Assembly: GCA_963772805.1 (NCBI GenBank)
Contig: CAVYYU010000003.1
Location: forward strand, 186,001 to 250,000
Direction: 5' to 3'
Length of the DNA: 64,000 bases
DNA from: Legionella_A sp963772805
GTDB taxonomy: Bacteria > Pseudomonadota > Gammaproteobacteria > Legionellales > Legionellaceae
The notes under the pieces were generated by a model, which searched no databases, was not told the DNA's origin, and worked only from the letters and a program-made list of their open reading frames with translations. Position numbers and translations under genes: made by a program. Within the stretch, counting starts at the first letter, position 1. Every line of letters begins with the position of its first letter. Positions 8,881 to 17,836 of this stretch are shown here, piece after piece.

Positions 8881-10512
8881 ATGAGCATAAAAAATCATCT
8901 TGTAATCCGATCCTCGGTTCTAAAAGGGCATGTTAACAAATATGCCATTTTGGGATTGTGTATATCCATACTCAGTATATTGTTTGCATCACTACTTGTT
9001 TCATACCAGCTCACGGGTTCAATTAGCATAGAAGGGATTGTCCGTGCACAAACCTCAAACCCTGCGATCTGGGCTCTTAATCTAACGCCGTTTATGTTTG
9101 CCTACTGGGGCCAGTCATTTTGTTATGAGTTGGCAAGCCAGGCAGAGTTGATCATTGAAGATAAAACCAAAGAATTAGTCAGTAAGAGCGGAGATTTAGA
9201 GTCAAAACTGCGTTATGAGACGAATCATGACAGTTTGACAAATCTACCAAATAGCCGCTTATTTTCAGAGCGAATCAATCAAGGCATAAAACAGGTAAAT
9301 CAAGGCGAGGAGCTAGCCGTTATTCTCTTAAATATTAGAGGTTTTAAAAAAATTAATTATACCTATGGCAGCTTCGGCGCGAATAGTTTGCTTATGCAGT
9401 TTAGTGAAAAATTGAAAACAATATTACTCGAGCCTTACATGCTCCAAGCCTATATGGGCATGAATATGATCGCGCGCTTACAAGGTGCGGAGTTTGGGAT
9501 TCTTCTCCCAAGACTTAGAGAGGAGCACAACCTTGAAGCCATGCTAGCCAAAATAGTTGACGATACCACCATGAATTTGATGATTGACGGTAATAGCATC
9601 AGTATTGCCATTACAGCCGGTGCCGCACTCTATCCGCAACACGGTAATAATGATGATGATTTAACTCATCATGCCACACTTAGTTTGTTGCATGCAGAGA
9701 CTGTTGGAAAATCTTATGAGCTATATAATGACAGCATGGATAAAAATTATAAAACCAAGCGCACAATGCTCAAGGAAATAGGACATGCTATCGAAAATGA
9801 AGAGGTTGATATTTTGTATCGGCCTGTTGTGGAACTAAATACCGGAAAAATATTGGGCGCAGAAGCGGTAGTCAGTTTAAATAATGCTAACTATGGCACG
9901 CTCAATGCAGAACAATTAATACCCTTAGTAGAGGGAAAAGTCCTGGTTAATAATCTGACTGTTTCTATCTTAAAAAAAGCGTTTAATCAGCTTGTATTGT
10001 GGCATCAATCGGGGCATAAAATATACTTGTCGGTGGACTTGCTTAATGCTACTGATAAGGATTTGCCCGCGCTAATAGGGACGATGCTCACCAACAATAA
10101 CCTTTCTGCTGAATACTTAAAAGTCGATTTAACTGAAAAAGCATGTTTAGTCGACCAGACTCGATCCATCATTTTTCTGAATGAATTATCCGCCTTGGGT
10201 GTAAAAATTGAAATCAGTGATTTTTGTAGTGGTTACGCATCATTCGTGTATTTAACTAATTTTCCAATTGATGTCATCAAGGTTGATAAATCGTTTGTCA
10301 TGAATATGATGAAAGATGAAAAGAAATTAAAAATTGTACGTTCAATAATAAAGCTAGCTGAGGCTATGGATCTGGTGGTGGCTGCAGATGGCATAACTGA
10401 CGTAACTATTTTGGATGCATTAAAAAAATTGGGATATTTGTATGGGCAAGGGGATTATTTCTCAGCACCTGTGAGTGCAGATGATTTTACCAAGATACTA
10501 ACAAAATCATGA
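8881..10512 (+). CDS. membrane GGDEF/EAL-like protein with degenerate motifs
   Basis: A 543-residue protein from ATG 8881 (an in-frame GTG at 8869 adds four residues). Two hydrophobic segments lie near residues 22-44 and 60-78, followed by a diguanylate cyclase-like domain and a phosphodiesterase-like domain. The GGDEF signature is replaced by LQGAEF. The EAL signature reads GAEAVV. The DDFGTGYSSL motif reads SDFCSGYASF, losing the first Asp of the metal pair, and the VAEGVE position reads AADGIT. From known catalytic requirements both activities are probably lost. It may be a c-di-GMP sensor or a protein-interaction scaffold. It is monocistronic, with about 150 bp of untranslated DNA between it and the IS. 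Confidence 0.85.
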   Translation: MSIKNHLVIRSSVLKGHVNKYAILGLCISILSILFASLLVSYQLTGSISIEGIVRAQTSNPAIWALNLTPFMFAYWGQSFCYELASQAELIIEDKTKELVSKSGDLESKLRYETNHDSLTNLPNSRLFSERINQGIKQVNQGEELAVILLNIRGFKKINYTYGSFGANSLLMQFSEKLKTILLEPYMLQAYMGMNMIARLQGAEFGILLPRLREEHNLEAMLAKIVDDTTMNLMIDGNSISIAITAGAALYPQHGNNDDDLTHHATLSLLHAETVGKSYELYNDSMDKNYKTKRTMLKEIGHAIENEEVDILYRPVVELNTGKILGAEAVVSLNNANYGTLNAEQLIPLVEGKVLVNNLTVSILKKAFNQLVLWHQSGHKIYLSVDLLNATDKDLPALIGTMLTNNNLSAEYLKVDLTEKACLVDQTRSIIFLNELSALGVKIEISDFCSGYASFVYLTNFPIDVIKVDKSFVMNMMKDEKKLKIVRSIIKLAEAMDLVVAADGITDVTILDALKKLGYLYGQGDYFSAPVSADDFTKILTKS

Positions 10513-10676
10513 TTTTTTATTATTAATTTGCCGAAAATAATAGATCTTAATGTATAGCCGACGTTGACGTGATTACACGTAACCTTTCAAATTGATTGAG
10601 TTTCCAAGAAGGTACGCATAGAATCCTCGCACAAAGACCCGCCACTTCATTTTTTTGATGATCAAGGTAAATTATT

Positions 10677-11072
10677 ATGATGTATAGACGCATGTTAAAA
10701 TCGAAAATTCACCGAGCCAGTGTAACCCACGCTGATTTGGATTATGAAGGTAGTATTACGCTTTCCCCGCAGTTGATTGCAGCGGCTGATATTTTGGGGC
10801 ATGAAGCCGTCAATGTGTGGAATGTGACTTCAGGAACACGGTTTGAGACGTATGTCATTATAGGCGCTTCAGACTCGACTGATATATGTGTCAACGGTGC
10901 TGCCGCGCATTTGGTAACACCAGGTGATATTATTATCATCGCCTCATTTATCCAGCTCGCCGAAGAGAAATGCCGTGCACACAAAGCGACGGTTGTTTTT
11001 GTTGATGAAGATAACCGAATAAAAGAGATTCGCGCCGAAGTATTGTCGCATCTGCATGGCAAGACGATATAA
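10677..11072 (+). CDS. panD: aspartate 1-decarboxylase
   Basis: Converts L-aspartate to beta-alanine for pantothenate and coenzyme A synthesis. The 131-residue proenzyme carries the self-cleavage site in YEGSITLS, where Ser26 becomes the pyruvoyl group (Ser25 if translation starts at the second ATG, 10680). Further family segments are NVWNVTSGTRFETY, the VNGAAAHLV loop and GDIIIIASF. AAGGT precedes the tandem ATGATG start. No other pantothenate gene is adjacent, so it stands alone here. Confidence 0.95.
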   Translation: MMYRRMLKSKIHRASVTHADLDYEGSITLSPQLIAAADILGHEAVNVWNVTSGTRFETYVIIGASDSTDICVNGAAAHLVTPGDIIIIASFIQLAEEKCRAHKATVVFVDEDNRIKEIRAEVLSHLHGKTI

Positions 11073-11164
11073 AAAAACACGATTTAAAATAGTTAATTGA
11101 AATGAGTCTAACTCATAGCAATTTCAAAAGACTTTCGTGTCATTTTTCTTTGATTTTTGCCGCT

Positions 11165-11335
11165 TTACCGATGCTTCACCGTCGTGTTTGTAACATCAAG
11201 CGATGTCTGATCCTGAAACCATGTTATGTCTGTGGGATCAGCAACCAAGACCTGGCGAGAGTCTACGATATCCGTATTTCCCAACCCACAGGCTGCAAGC
11301 GCCAGAGTTAAAGAGAGTAATGCAATCCATTTCAT
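11165..11335 (-). CDS. small lipoprotein, 56 residues
   Basis: A short gene read from ATG 11335-11333 to TAA 11167-11165 on the minus strand. The N-terminus MKWIALLSLTLALAAC is a textbook lipoprotein signal: a charged start, a hydrophobic core and a LALAAC lipobox with lipidated Cys16. A GATGAGG ribosome site sits about 5-7 bases before the ATG. The remaining 40 residues are polar (GLGNTDIVDSRQ onward) and end in TTVKHR. No family assigned. Probably anchored to the inner or outer membrane on the periplasmic side. Length is the main caution, but start context and lipobox agree. Confidence 0.72.
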   Translation of the reverse strand: MKWIALLSLTLALAACGLGNTDIVDSRQVLVADPTDITWFQDQTSLDVTNTTVKHR

Positions 11336-11459
11336 AATGACCTCATCCGTGCTTTGATTAAGAAATTCTAAATGGTTTAAAGCACGAATGCCAATCTAAT
11401 GTTCGACGTTTTTTACTTTGGATAAATTAGGTGAACAATGGCGAATATTTTTTTAATTT

Positions 11460-11497
11460 GAAATGGCTTGTTTTTTATAAAGCCATTTCACTATACT
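11460..11497 (+). promoter_or_regulatory. hairpin plus candidate promoter upstream of the E1 gene
   Basis: A perfect 10-bp inverted repeat (GAAATGGCTT at 11460-11469 with AAGCCATTTC at 11480-11489) has no T-run after it. It overlaps a candidate promoter: TTGTTT at 11468-11473 and TATACT at 11492-11497 with an 18-bp spacer. The E1 start codon is 79 bp further on. The palindrome lies between the two hexamers, so it could be an operator. This is inference from sequence only. Confidence 0.35.
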
Positions 11498-11575
11498 GAC
11501 TGCCTACTAGCAATAGGGGTTGTTGCATAGGCGATAAAGCAGAGCAGCAGCGCCCTAGTAATACAGGGTGTAACA

Positions 11576-13813
11576 ATGTTAGATAGAGCTAGCGTAGTTG
11601 ATGAGCAATTTCTAAAACGAGTCAGGCAAGCAGATTTTCCAGCGGCAAAAAGCACTACATCCTTCGCTGCCATTGGAATGGATAAGAAAACTGCTATTGA
11701 TCTCTTTGATTCACAGATTAAATCCCGGCAATTAGACCTCATCGCACGTCAGTTAAAAGAAAAGGGGTTGTCCTATTATACCATTGGCAGCAGCGGCCAT
11801 GAGGGTAATGCGGTTTTTGGCCACCTATTTCGATATAGTGATATGGCTTTTTTGCATTACCGCAGCGGTGCTTTTTATTTACAGCGTGCCAAACAATTAC
11901 CAAGTTGTGATGGCGTACGCGACATACTGCTATCATTAATTGCGGCTGCAGATGATCCAATAGCCGGTGGCCGTCACAAAGTATTTGGTAGCGTACCGCT
12001 TTTTATCCCACCGCAGACGTCTACGATCGCATCACATTTACCTAAAGCACTTGGTACAGCAGTTTCTATCACTCGCGCCAAAGAATTGGGTATTGATAGT
12101 AAATTGCCTGCCGATGCGGTTGTTCTTTGCTCGTTTGGCGATGCGTCGACAAATCATGCATCAGCCCAGACCACGCTCAATGCCAGTTCATGGATAGCGC
12201 AGCAACACTATCCGTTACCGCTGATTTATATTTGTGAAGATAACGGGATTGGTATTTCTGTCCCCACACCGAATAACTGGATAGAAGCCTCTATCAAATC
12301 GCGCCCCAATATTCACTACATCGCCTGTGATGGCTTGAATATTGCTGATTGCTATGAGAAAGCGCTTGAGGCTGAGCGCGTGGCACGCACTAGGAAACAA
12401 GTGGTATTTCTGCATATGCGCTGCGTTCGCCTCCTCGGTCATGCTGGTTCCGATATTGAGTCGCAATATCGCCGTAATGATGAGATTGTGCGTGTTGAAG
12501 CCGATGATCCGCTTTTACATACCGCCGCCATGCTCTATCGTGCTGGGTGGCTGAGTTTGCAGGCGATAATTGATCTATATGAAGATAATCGCTCGTTGAT
12601 TAAAGCGAAGGCAATTGAGGTACTTAACTCATCGAAATTGGACAGCGCTGACGAGATCATGTCGGCAATCGTGCCTAAAAAACAAAGTAATAAAATCTAT
12701 CCATTGCCTGACGAGGCAAGGCGTGCAGAGGTATTTGGGACGTACTACAACCAATTGTCATTGAAGCGTAATCTTTGCCAACAGATTAACTTTGCGCTGA
12801 CCGACCTGCTGGCGCAATACCCCAATATGGTCGTATTTGGCGAAGACGTGGGCAAAAAAGGCGGTGTTTATCGGGTAACAGCGGATTTGCAGGCACGTTT
12901 TAGTCAGCGTCGTGTGTTTGATACGCTTCTTGATGAAACAACAATATTGGGCACGGCCATCGGTATGGCTCACAACGGTTTCCTTCCTGTTCCTGAAATC
13001 CAGTTTTTGGCTTACTTGCATAACGCCGAAGATCAACTGCGCGGCGAGGCGGCGACTTTGTCTTTTTTCTCGAATGGGCAATATCAAAATCCCATGGTCG
13101 TGCGTATAGCGTCACTTGCTTATCAAAAAGGGTTTGGCGGTCATTTCCATAACGACAACTCCATTAGCGTATTGCGTGATTTACCTGGCGTTATTGTAGC
13201 TTGCCCATCCAACGGGCCCGATGCGGTCAAATTATTACGCACATGCCTACATCTGGCACAGCAAGAAGGGCGCGTGGTTGTATTCCTTGAGCCTATTGCG
13301 TTGTATATGACCAAAGATTTGCATGATGCTGGCGATAATGGCTGGTTATTCGATTATCCACCGCTGGACGAGAGTATTGCGCTGGGGGAAGTGGGTGTGC
13401 ATGGCGACGGCGAGACCGTGATTTTAACCTACGCTAATGGTTACTACCTATCACGACAAGCTGCGAAGATTTTACAAGAGCAGCACGATATTGCAGTGAA
13501 GGTTGTTGATCTGCACTGGCTCAGCCCTCTACCCGAGGAGGCCATTTTGTGCGAGGTGGCGAAAGCGAAGCGGGTACTGATTGTTGATGAAGGCCGTCGT
13601 AGCGGCTCACTCAGTGAGGGCCTGATGACTTTGTTGATGGAGCGCGCATCATCTCGTTTAAAAATAAGCCGGATGACAGGCGAAGATTGTTTTATTCCAC
13701 TCGGTACCGCATGGCAATATTTGTTGCCCAGTCGCGACAAAATTGTCGCCGCGGTCAAGGCATTGCATACCGTAAATAAGGAGAATGAAAGTGGACGACT
13801 TGCTATTTCTTGA
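11576..13813 (+). CDS. fused E1 alpha/beta subunit of a 2-oxoacid (branched-chain type) dehydrogenase
   Basis: A thiamine-diphosphate enzyme that decarboxylates 2-oxoacids and passes the acyl group to an E2 lipoyl protein. The 745-residue chain joins an alpha part (about residues 40-380; TPP motif GDASTNHASAQ with Asp189 and the following EDNGIGISVP) to a beta part (about 400-735; FGEDVGKKGGVYRVT, the EIQFLAYLHNAEDQ segment and a transketolase C-terminal region with VDLHWLSPLP). The substrate preference (2-oxoisovalerate or pyruvate) cannot be settled from sequence alone. An AGGGTG ribosome site precedes ATG 11576. Its 3' end overlaps the next gene by 29 bp. No E2 or E3 gene is in the window. 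Confidence 0.9.
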   Translation: MLDRASVVDEQFLKRVRQADFPAAKSTTSFAAIGMDKKTAIDLFDSQIKSRQLDLIARQLKEKGLSYYTIGSSGHEGNAVFGHLFRYSDMAFLHYRSGAFYLQRAKQLPSCDGVRDILLSLIAAADDPIAGGRHKVFGSVPLFIPPQTSTIASHLPKALGTAVSITRAKELGIDSKLPADAVVLCSFGDASTNHASAQTTLNASSWIAQQHYPLPLIYICEDNGIGISVPTPNNWIEASIKSRPNIHYIACDGLNIADCYEKALEAERVARTRKQVVFLHMRCVRLLGHAGSDIESQYRRNDEIVRVEADDPLLHTAAMLYRAGWLSLQAIIDLYEDNRSLIKAKAIEVLNSSKLDSADEIMSAIVPKKQSNKIYPLPDEARRAEVFGTYYNQLSLKRNLCQQINFALTDLLAQYPNMVVFGEDVGKKGGVYRVTADLQARFSQRRVFDTLLDETTILGTAIGMAHNGFLPVPEIQFLAYLHNAEDQLRGEAATLSFFSNGQYQNPMVVRIASLAYQKGFGGHFHNDNSISVLRDLPGVIVACPSNGPDAVKLLRTCLHLAQQEGRVVVFLEPIALYMTKDLHDAGDNGWLFDYPPLDESIALGEVGVHGDGETVILTYANGYYLSRQAAKILQEQHDIAVKVVDLHWLSPLPEEAILCEVAKAKRVLIVDEGRRSGSLSEGLMTLLMERASSRLKISRMTGEDCFIPLGTAWQYLLPSRDKIVAAVKALHTVNKENESGRLAIS

Positions 13814-14948
13814 TGAACAACTGCAGGATGATGAGCGCATGATACGCGACAGTGTGGCGCGTTTTGTCACGAATGATGTTGTGCCGCGTATGGCCGAATC
13901 ATTTGAACATAGCGTTTTCCCGCCCGATCTGATAAAAAAATCAGCCGATCTGGGTTTGTTGGGATTAACCCTGCCCGCGCAATATGGTGGTGCCGAAGCG
14001 TCTTATGTTGCTTATGGTTTGGTTTGCCAAGAACTAGAACGCGGCGACAGCGGTTTGCGCAGCTTTGTTTCAGTACAGAGTTCATTATGCATGTATCCTA
14101 TTTTCCGCTACGGCAATGAGCAACAAAGAACACGATTTTTACCAAAGATGGCAGCTGGCGAAGTGATTGGTTGCTTTGGCTTAACCGAGCCAGACTCGGG
14201 CTCTGACCCCTCCAGCATGCGCACCAACGCTAAGAAGGTTGATGGTGGCTGGTTGCTCAATGGTGCCAAAATGTGGATCACCAATGCCACAATAGCGGAT
14301 ATAGCCATTGTTTGGGCTAAAACCGACGCTGGTATTCGCGGGTTTATCGTTGAAAAAGAGTTTGGCGGCTTTGTCCGTCGTGAAATAAAATTAAAAATGT
14401 CCTTGCGCGCGTCAGTCACCGGCGAGTTGGTGTTTGAAGATGTGTTTGTACCTGATGCAAATCTGTTACCAGGCAGCGAACGTGGAATCGCCGCACCCTT
14501 GAGCTGTTTGAGTCAAGCGCGTTATGGAATTGCTTGGGGTGCTATTGGTGCTGCAATGTCCTGTTTCGATATCACCAGAAATTATCTACTCGAGCGCAAA
14601 CAATTTAGCAAGCCACTGGCCTCGTTTCAGCTAATACAAAAAGAATTAGCTGATATGTATACCGAGATTATCAAAGCGCAATGTTTGAATCTGCAAATTG
14701 GCCGTTTAAAAGAGCAACAACGCGAAACGCCAACTATGATCTCTTTAGCCAAAGGCAATGCTTGCCGCGAGGCCATCAAGATTGCGCGCGCTTGCCGCAA
14801 TTTACTTGGTGCTAACGGCATTAGTCTGGAATATCACGTGATTCGTCATATGCTCAATCTGGAGTCGGTATTCACCTATGAAGGTACTGATAATGTTCAT
14901 ACCTTGGTGCTAGGTAGACATATCACCGGTATTAATGCATTTGGTTAA
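13785..14948 (+). CDS. acyl-CoA dehydrogenase, glutaryl-CoA dehydrogenase-like
   Basis: A 387-residue FAD flavoprotein. The motifs point to the glutaryl-CoA branch: the N-terminal LLFLDEQLQDDERMIRDSV, the SGLRSFVSVQSSL segment with the Arg that binds the distal carboxylate in that family, and the C-terminal TYEGTDNVHTLVLGR with the catalytic Glu. Flavin and substrate motifs CFGLTEPDSGSDPSSM and MWITNA are also present. If the assignment holds it oxidises glutaryl-CoA to crotonyl-CoA with decarboxylation (lysine/tryptophan catabolism). It is co-transcribed with the fused E1 gene, the starts and stops overlapping by 29 bp, with an AAGGAG site before ATG 13785. Together these suggest a short-chain acyl-CoA catabolic unit. 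Confidence 0.85.
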   Translation: MKVDDLLFLDEQLQDDERMIRDSVARFVTNDVVPRMAESFEHSVFPPDLIKKSADLGLLGLTLPAQYGGAEASYVAYGLVCQELERGDSGLRSFVSVQSSLCMYPIFRYGNEQQRTRFLPKMAAGEVIGCFGLTEPDSGSDPSSMRTNAKKVDGGWLLNGAKMWITNATIADIAIVWAKTDAGIRGFIVEKEFGGFVRREIKLKMSLRASVTGELVFEDVFVPDANLLPGSERGIAAPLSCLSQARYGIAWGAIGAAMSCFDITRNYLLERKQFSKPLASFQLIQKELADMYTEIIKAQCLNLQIGRLKEQQRETPTMISLAKGNACREAIKIARACRNLLGANGISLEYHVIRHMLNLESVFTYEGTDNVHTLVLGRHITGINAFG

Positions 14949-14964
14949 AAGCTCTTCTGACACT

Positions 14965-14986
14965 ACGGCCTGAACAATCAGGCCGT
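14965..14986 (+). terminator. 9-bp stem-loop after the acyl-CoA dehydrogenase gene
   Basis: ACGGCCTGA (14965-14973) pairs perfectly with TCAGGCCGT (14978-14986) around an ACAA loop, 16 bp after the stop codon. No T-run follows, so it is either a weak terminator or a 3'-end stabilising stem. Confidence 0.45.
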
Positions 14987-15080
14987 CCTGGAATCACGCA
15001 CCCTCCTTCAGACTCATTTCATTTTGGAAAACTCTTCATCTTGTCATTTATCAAAAGACGCGATATCATTCGCTACCAGT

Positions 15081-15157
15081 CGGGGCGTAGCGCAGCCTGG
15101 TAGCGTACTAGCATGGGGTGCTAGTGGTCGAAGGTTCAAATCCTTCCGTCCCGACCA
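15081..15157 (+). tRNA. tRNA-Pro (GGG)
   Basis: A 77-nt tRNA that ends in an encoded CCA. The acceptor arm pairs CGGGGCG with CGTCCCG (one G-U). The anticodon stem CTAGC/GCTAG closes the loop ATGGGGT, so the anticodon is GGG (proline). The T-arm is GAAGG-TTCAAAT-CCTTC. Its 3' 49 bases are repeated at 29761-29809, marking it as the integration site of the island that follows. Confidence 0.95.
15109..15157 (+). repeat. left attachment site (attL, within tRNA-Pro)
   Basis: The 49 bp from the anticodon stem to the CCA end match 29761-29809 except at two positions, which pair with each other in the T stem. Confidence 0.85.
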
Positions 15158-15204
15158 ATAGAATCAATGAGTTACGAATAAAACACTCCACAATAAAAAT
15201 TCTC

Positions 15205-15228
15205 GGGTACACTTTGGGGTACACTTAA
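15205..15228 (+). repeat. candidate integrase arm-site repeat, left end
   Basis: A 24-bp sequence made of two GGGTACACTT units. It recurs with one mismatch, in the same orientation, at 29614-29637, just inside the right end. It lies 48 bp inside attL. Repeated decamers near both ends of a tyrosine-integrase element are typical of arm-type or excisionase sites. Confidence 0.55.
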
Positions 15229-15303
15229 CAGAAAGTGTTATTACTCTAAACCTTCTTAGTTTCACTAATTTTATGGACGATTACATTTTAATCAGGAGCC
15301 AAT

Positions 15304-15945
15304 ATGGGCGATTGGTATGAAATTATTTGTTTATCATTATCAGTTCTAGGCTTAGTACTTGGTTACATTGCCGGAAGAACTCGTAGAGTAATAGCTGAAA
15401 ATAATGGTGAGGCTCAAATTAGACGTTCTTTGGCTGAGTATTGTAAAAATAGAGAGGCTCATGTTCTAAGTAATGTGACTTTACGTTTAGAAGATGGCTC
15501 AACCACTCAGATTGATCATGTTTTGGTTAGTACGAAAGGTATATTTGTTATAGAAACCAAACATTACAAAGGCTGGATATTTGCTAATCCTAAATCAAAG
15601 GTTTGGACTCAAACTATCTATCACGTGAAATACAAATTTCAGAATCCGATACATCAAAATTATAAGCATGTAAAAGCTATTCAGATGCTTTGTGACTTCC
15701 TAGATCCTCAGCTTATCCATAATATCGTTGTATTTAGTGGTGAGTCGGTATTTAAAACTCCTAAACTGAATAACGTGTGTTATACAGGGGAATTAATCCC
15801 TACAATAGAACAATATTCTGACGGTGCTTTAAGTTTAAACCGCATTCAGTTTTGTGTTGGGCGATTAGAATATATGCGCTTAGAATTAACACGAAAAACT
15901 GATATTGAACATCAGGCATATTTAGCACAAAGGTTCGGTCGGTAG
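15304..15945 (+). CDS. membrane-anchored NERD-domain protein
   Basis: A 213-residue protein. A transmembrane segment spans about residues 6-24 (ICLSLSVLGLVLGYIAG). A NERD (nuclease-related) domain follows at about 36-150, with the family hallmarks: GEAQIRRSL, the QIDHVLVSTKGIFVIETK strand with the D and E/K of a PD-(D/E)XK-like site, and the NPIHQNYKHVKAI helix. NERD proteins are thought to be nucleases or DNA-processing factors; the substrate here is unknown. It is the only plus-strand cargo gene of the island and sits next to attL. A AGGAGCC ribosome site precedes ATG 15304. A defence role is possible but unproven. Confidence 0.82.
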   Translation: MGDWYEIICLSLSVLGLVLGYIAGRTRRVIAENNGEAQIRRSLAEYCKNREAHVLSNVTLRLEDGSTTQIDHVLVSTKGIFVIETKHYKGWIFANPKSKVWTQTIYHVKYKFQNPIHQNYKHVKAIQMLCDFLDPQLIHNIVVFSGESVFKTPKLNNVCYTGELIPTIEQYSDGALSLNRIQFCVGRLEYMRLELTRKTDIEHQAYLAQRFGR

Positions 15946-16038
15946 TTATAATTAACGGCAAGTACAACTGAAAAAACGGGTCTTTCTCAATTAAGGCAAC
16001 TTTAATACCCACAGAGTACCTTACTATGAACTCTATAA

Positions 16039-16701
16039 TTAGTTTTGCAAAGCCTTATATTCATTATAATGTTTCATGAACATTTCTTGTGCCACTTTAA
16101 AATTTTTATTATTCTTAAAATCTGGATAGCAAAGTAGAGTGCTTCGATCAGTAGAAACCAAATAGTTGTTGCCTCTAAATTCTTCTAGCATGGAATCATA
16201 ATCACCAATATTTTCGTCAGATGCTTTGTTTACAATATCAATAGCGAGTTTAAATACACTTTGGTCTATTACGCCACTTTCCATTAAGTTTTTAACCATG
16301 CCAATAACAAAGATGTTCGCACTGATTTCCTTTATCATTATGCGTGAAGTAAAGTAATCATCAGCAATTGCTGCTAATACGGTTGATAAGGCCATATCAT
16401 AATGACTTCGATCTATCTCTCTATATTTTAATGATATCTCACCAAATCCAGTAAATTTAAACCCAAATAACTCAACAAGCTCTACCACTTGACGTATATA
16501 TTTTTCGCTATCTATTTCCTGAAAAGAGTTATTAGTGAGGAGACTTTTGTTGGAACTGTTATTACGATGAATGTTTCCTTCCCCACTATTATCAACATTG
16601 GTTTTACCCTGAACCCAGTTCAGAGAATTCCAAATGCAACTTGCTATTGCTAAAACAATAAACACAGCCAATAGAACAATTAATTTAACCAGAAAAACCA
16701 T
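16039..16701 (-). CDS. hypothetical membrane-anchored protein
   Basis: A 220-residue protein I do not recognise. An N-terminal hydrophobic segment (residues about 3-23, LVKLIVLLAVFIVLAIASCIW) anchors it in the inner membrane. An Asn/Ser-rich linker (35-60) leads to a mostly helical domain of about 160 residues, with no Cys pairs or catalytic signature that I can identify. It is convergent with the NERD gene (93 bp between their stops), so it may be island cargo acting at the membrane. Codon usage is as AT-rich as its neighbours. Confidence 0.6.
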   Translation of the reverse strand: MVFLVKLIVLLAVFIVLAIASCIWNSLNWVQGKTNVDNSGEGNIHRNNSSNKSLLTNNSFQEIDSEKYIRQVVELVELFGFKFTGFGEISLKYREIDRSHYDMALSTVLAAIADDYFTSRIMIKEISANIFVIGMVKNLMESGVIDQSVFKLAIDIVNKASDENIGDYDSMLEEFRGNNYLVSTDRSTLLCYPDFKNNKNFKVAQEMFMKHYNEYKALQN

Positions 16702-16870
16702 TTTAAAATACCCCTAATTGGCCTTTTTGCTTTGAGAAGTAACGCTGAAATCTGATTGTAGGTCAGAGATTTTTCAAAAAGCGATTATTTGTGATAAGGA
16801 AGAAGATGGCCTAAATATAATGGCATGATTTATAACCATCGGCGTTTCCTAGCTTAAGCATTTATTAGTG

Positions 16871-17353
16871 TCATTTTTTATCGAAGTTACTTAAAATTGT
16901 ATCAGCATTAAATGAGCCACTTACTTGGTTGAGATACATCTTTATAGCGAATGAAGTAGATGGTCTTTCTGTTGTAACAACATCTCCCCCAGTAATAGTT
17001 GTAGTACTATTCCCAGTAACACTGCCATACCCATAGCCACCGTAGCCATTATAATTTGATTGAGTATTTGCTCTGAGAGGAGTTACATAAGTACTTCTAT
17101 CTGTGACGGATGAGGATTTTATGATTTTAAAATATTTATATCCCTTTTCTTTGGTTAGTTCAGCAGAACGTCTAATAGCATATTTATAGGCACGATCACC
17201 GCTAGTGAAACCATTGCCCGAAAATCGAACTATGTAAGAATCATTTGATAACTTGAATTCGTCAAAACCACCCGATAAGCCCACGGAGTGATAGCCAGTA
17301 GCACAAGCAGATAACAAAAGGAAAAGAGGAGCAGCCACTAAAATTTTTTTCAT
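16871..17353 (-). CDS. lipoprotein, CC0125/CC1285-like
   Basis: A 160-residue lipoprotein from ATG 17353-17351, preceded by AAAGG. An in-frame start 14 codons upstream would bury the signal peptide. The signal MKKILVAAPLFLLLSAC has lipobox Cys17. The first half (GYHSVGLSGGFDEF, YIVRFSGNGFTSGDRAYKYAIRRSAEL, GYKYF) resembles the CC0125/CC1285 lipoprotein family as I remember it. Function is unknown. A Gly/Tyr/Asn-rich linker (about 98-115) and a short beta-rich tail follow. It reads in the same direction as the 16039-16701 gene, 169 bp upstream of it. Confidence 0.72.
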   Translation of the reverse strand: MKKILVAAPLFLLLSACATGYHSVGLSGGFDEFKLSNDSYIVRFSGNGFTSGDRAYKYAIRRSAELTKEKGYKYFKIIKSSSVTDRSTYVTPLRANTQSNYNGYGGYGYGSVTGNSTTTITGGDVVTTERPSTSFAIKMYLNQVSGSFNADTILSNFDKK

Positions 17354-17836
17354 ACAATAACCTTTCTGTTCGCTATTAATTAAAACGAATATCACATCTT
17401 GATTATTATTGTTATTTTAGAGACTGAATTTTCGCAAAACGTTTCTTATTTTGTAACATCCATATTGCTAAATGACATATGGTGTTTTTTTGATCATGAG
17501 GATTCTATATTCTGATCAGCATATTGTCAAATTACATAATGGGTTATGATCTATTGTTGTCGCGCCAAAATAATAATGTCCTCGGGAGCATGCCTTAAAA
17601 CAGTTGTATTTATTTTGTCATCAGACGAACATTCCTATCAGTGTTGAAGGAAGGTGATTCTCGATTCGACCATCGATTGGAGGAAAAGCGACAATATGGA
17701 TATTTTTATTGGGTGCGAAAGTCAACTGGCAGAGAAACTCGGAAAGTTGCGTGCCACCGGATGACCCGACTCAGTCCAAAACCCTGCCACCCCCTCCAAC
17801 CCCTAATAAATAATTGGAAATTGAAATTCGATTTGT
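17354..17836. other. 483-bp island stretch without a convincing gene
   Basis: A 70-codon plus-strand frame at 17641-17853 has no recognisable product, a skewed composition and overlaps the end of the minus-strand gene at 17837. A 22-codon frame after GGAGGA near 17696 is too short to call. Pyrimidine-rich DNA (CCACCCCCTCCAACCCC) lies near 17785-17805. I see no repeat array or RNA gene. Confidence 0.5.
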
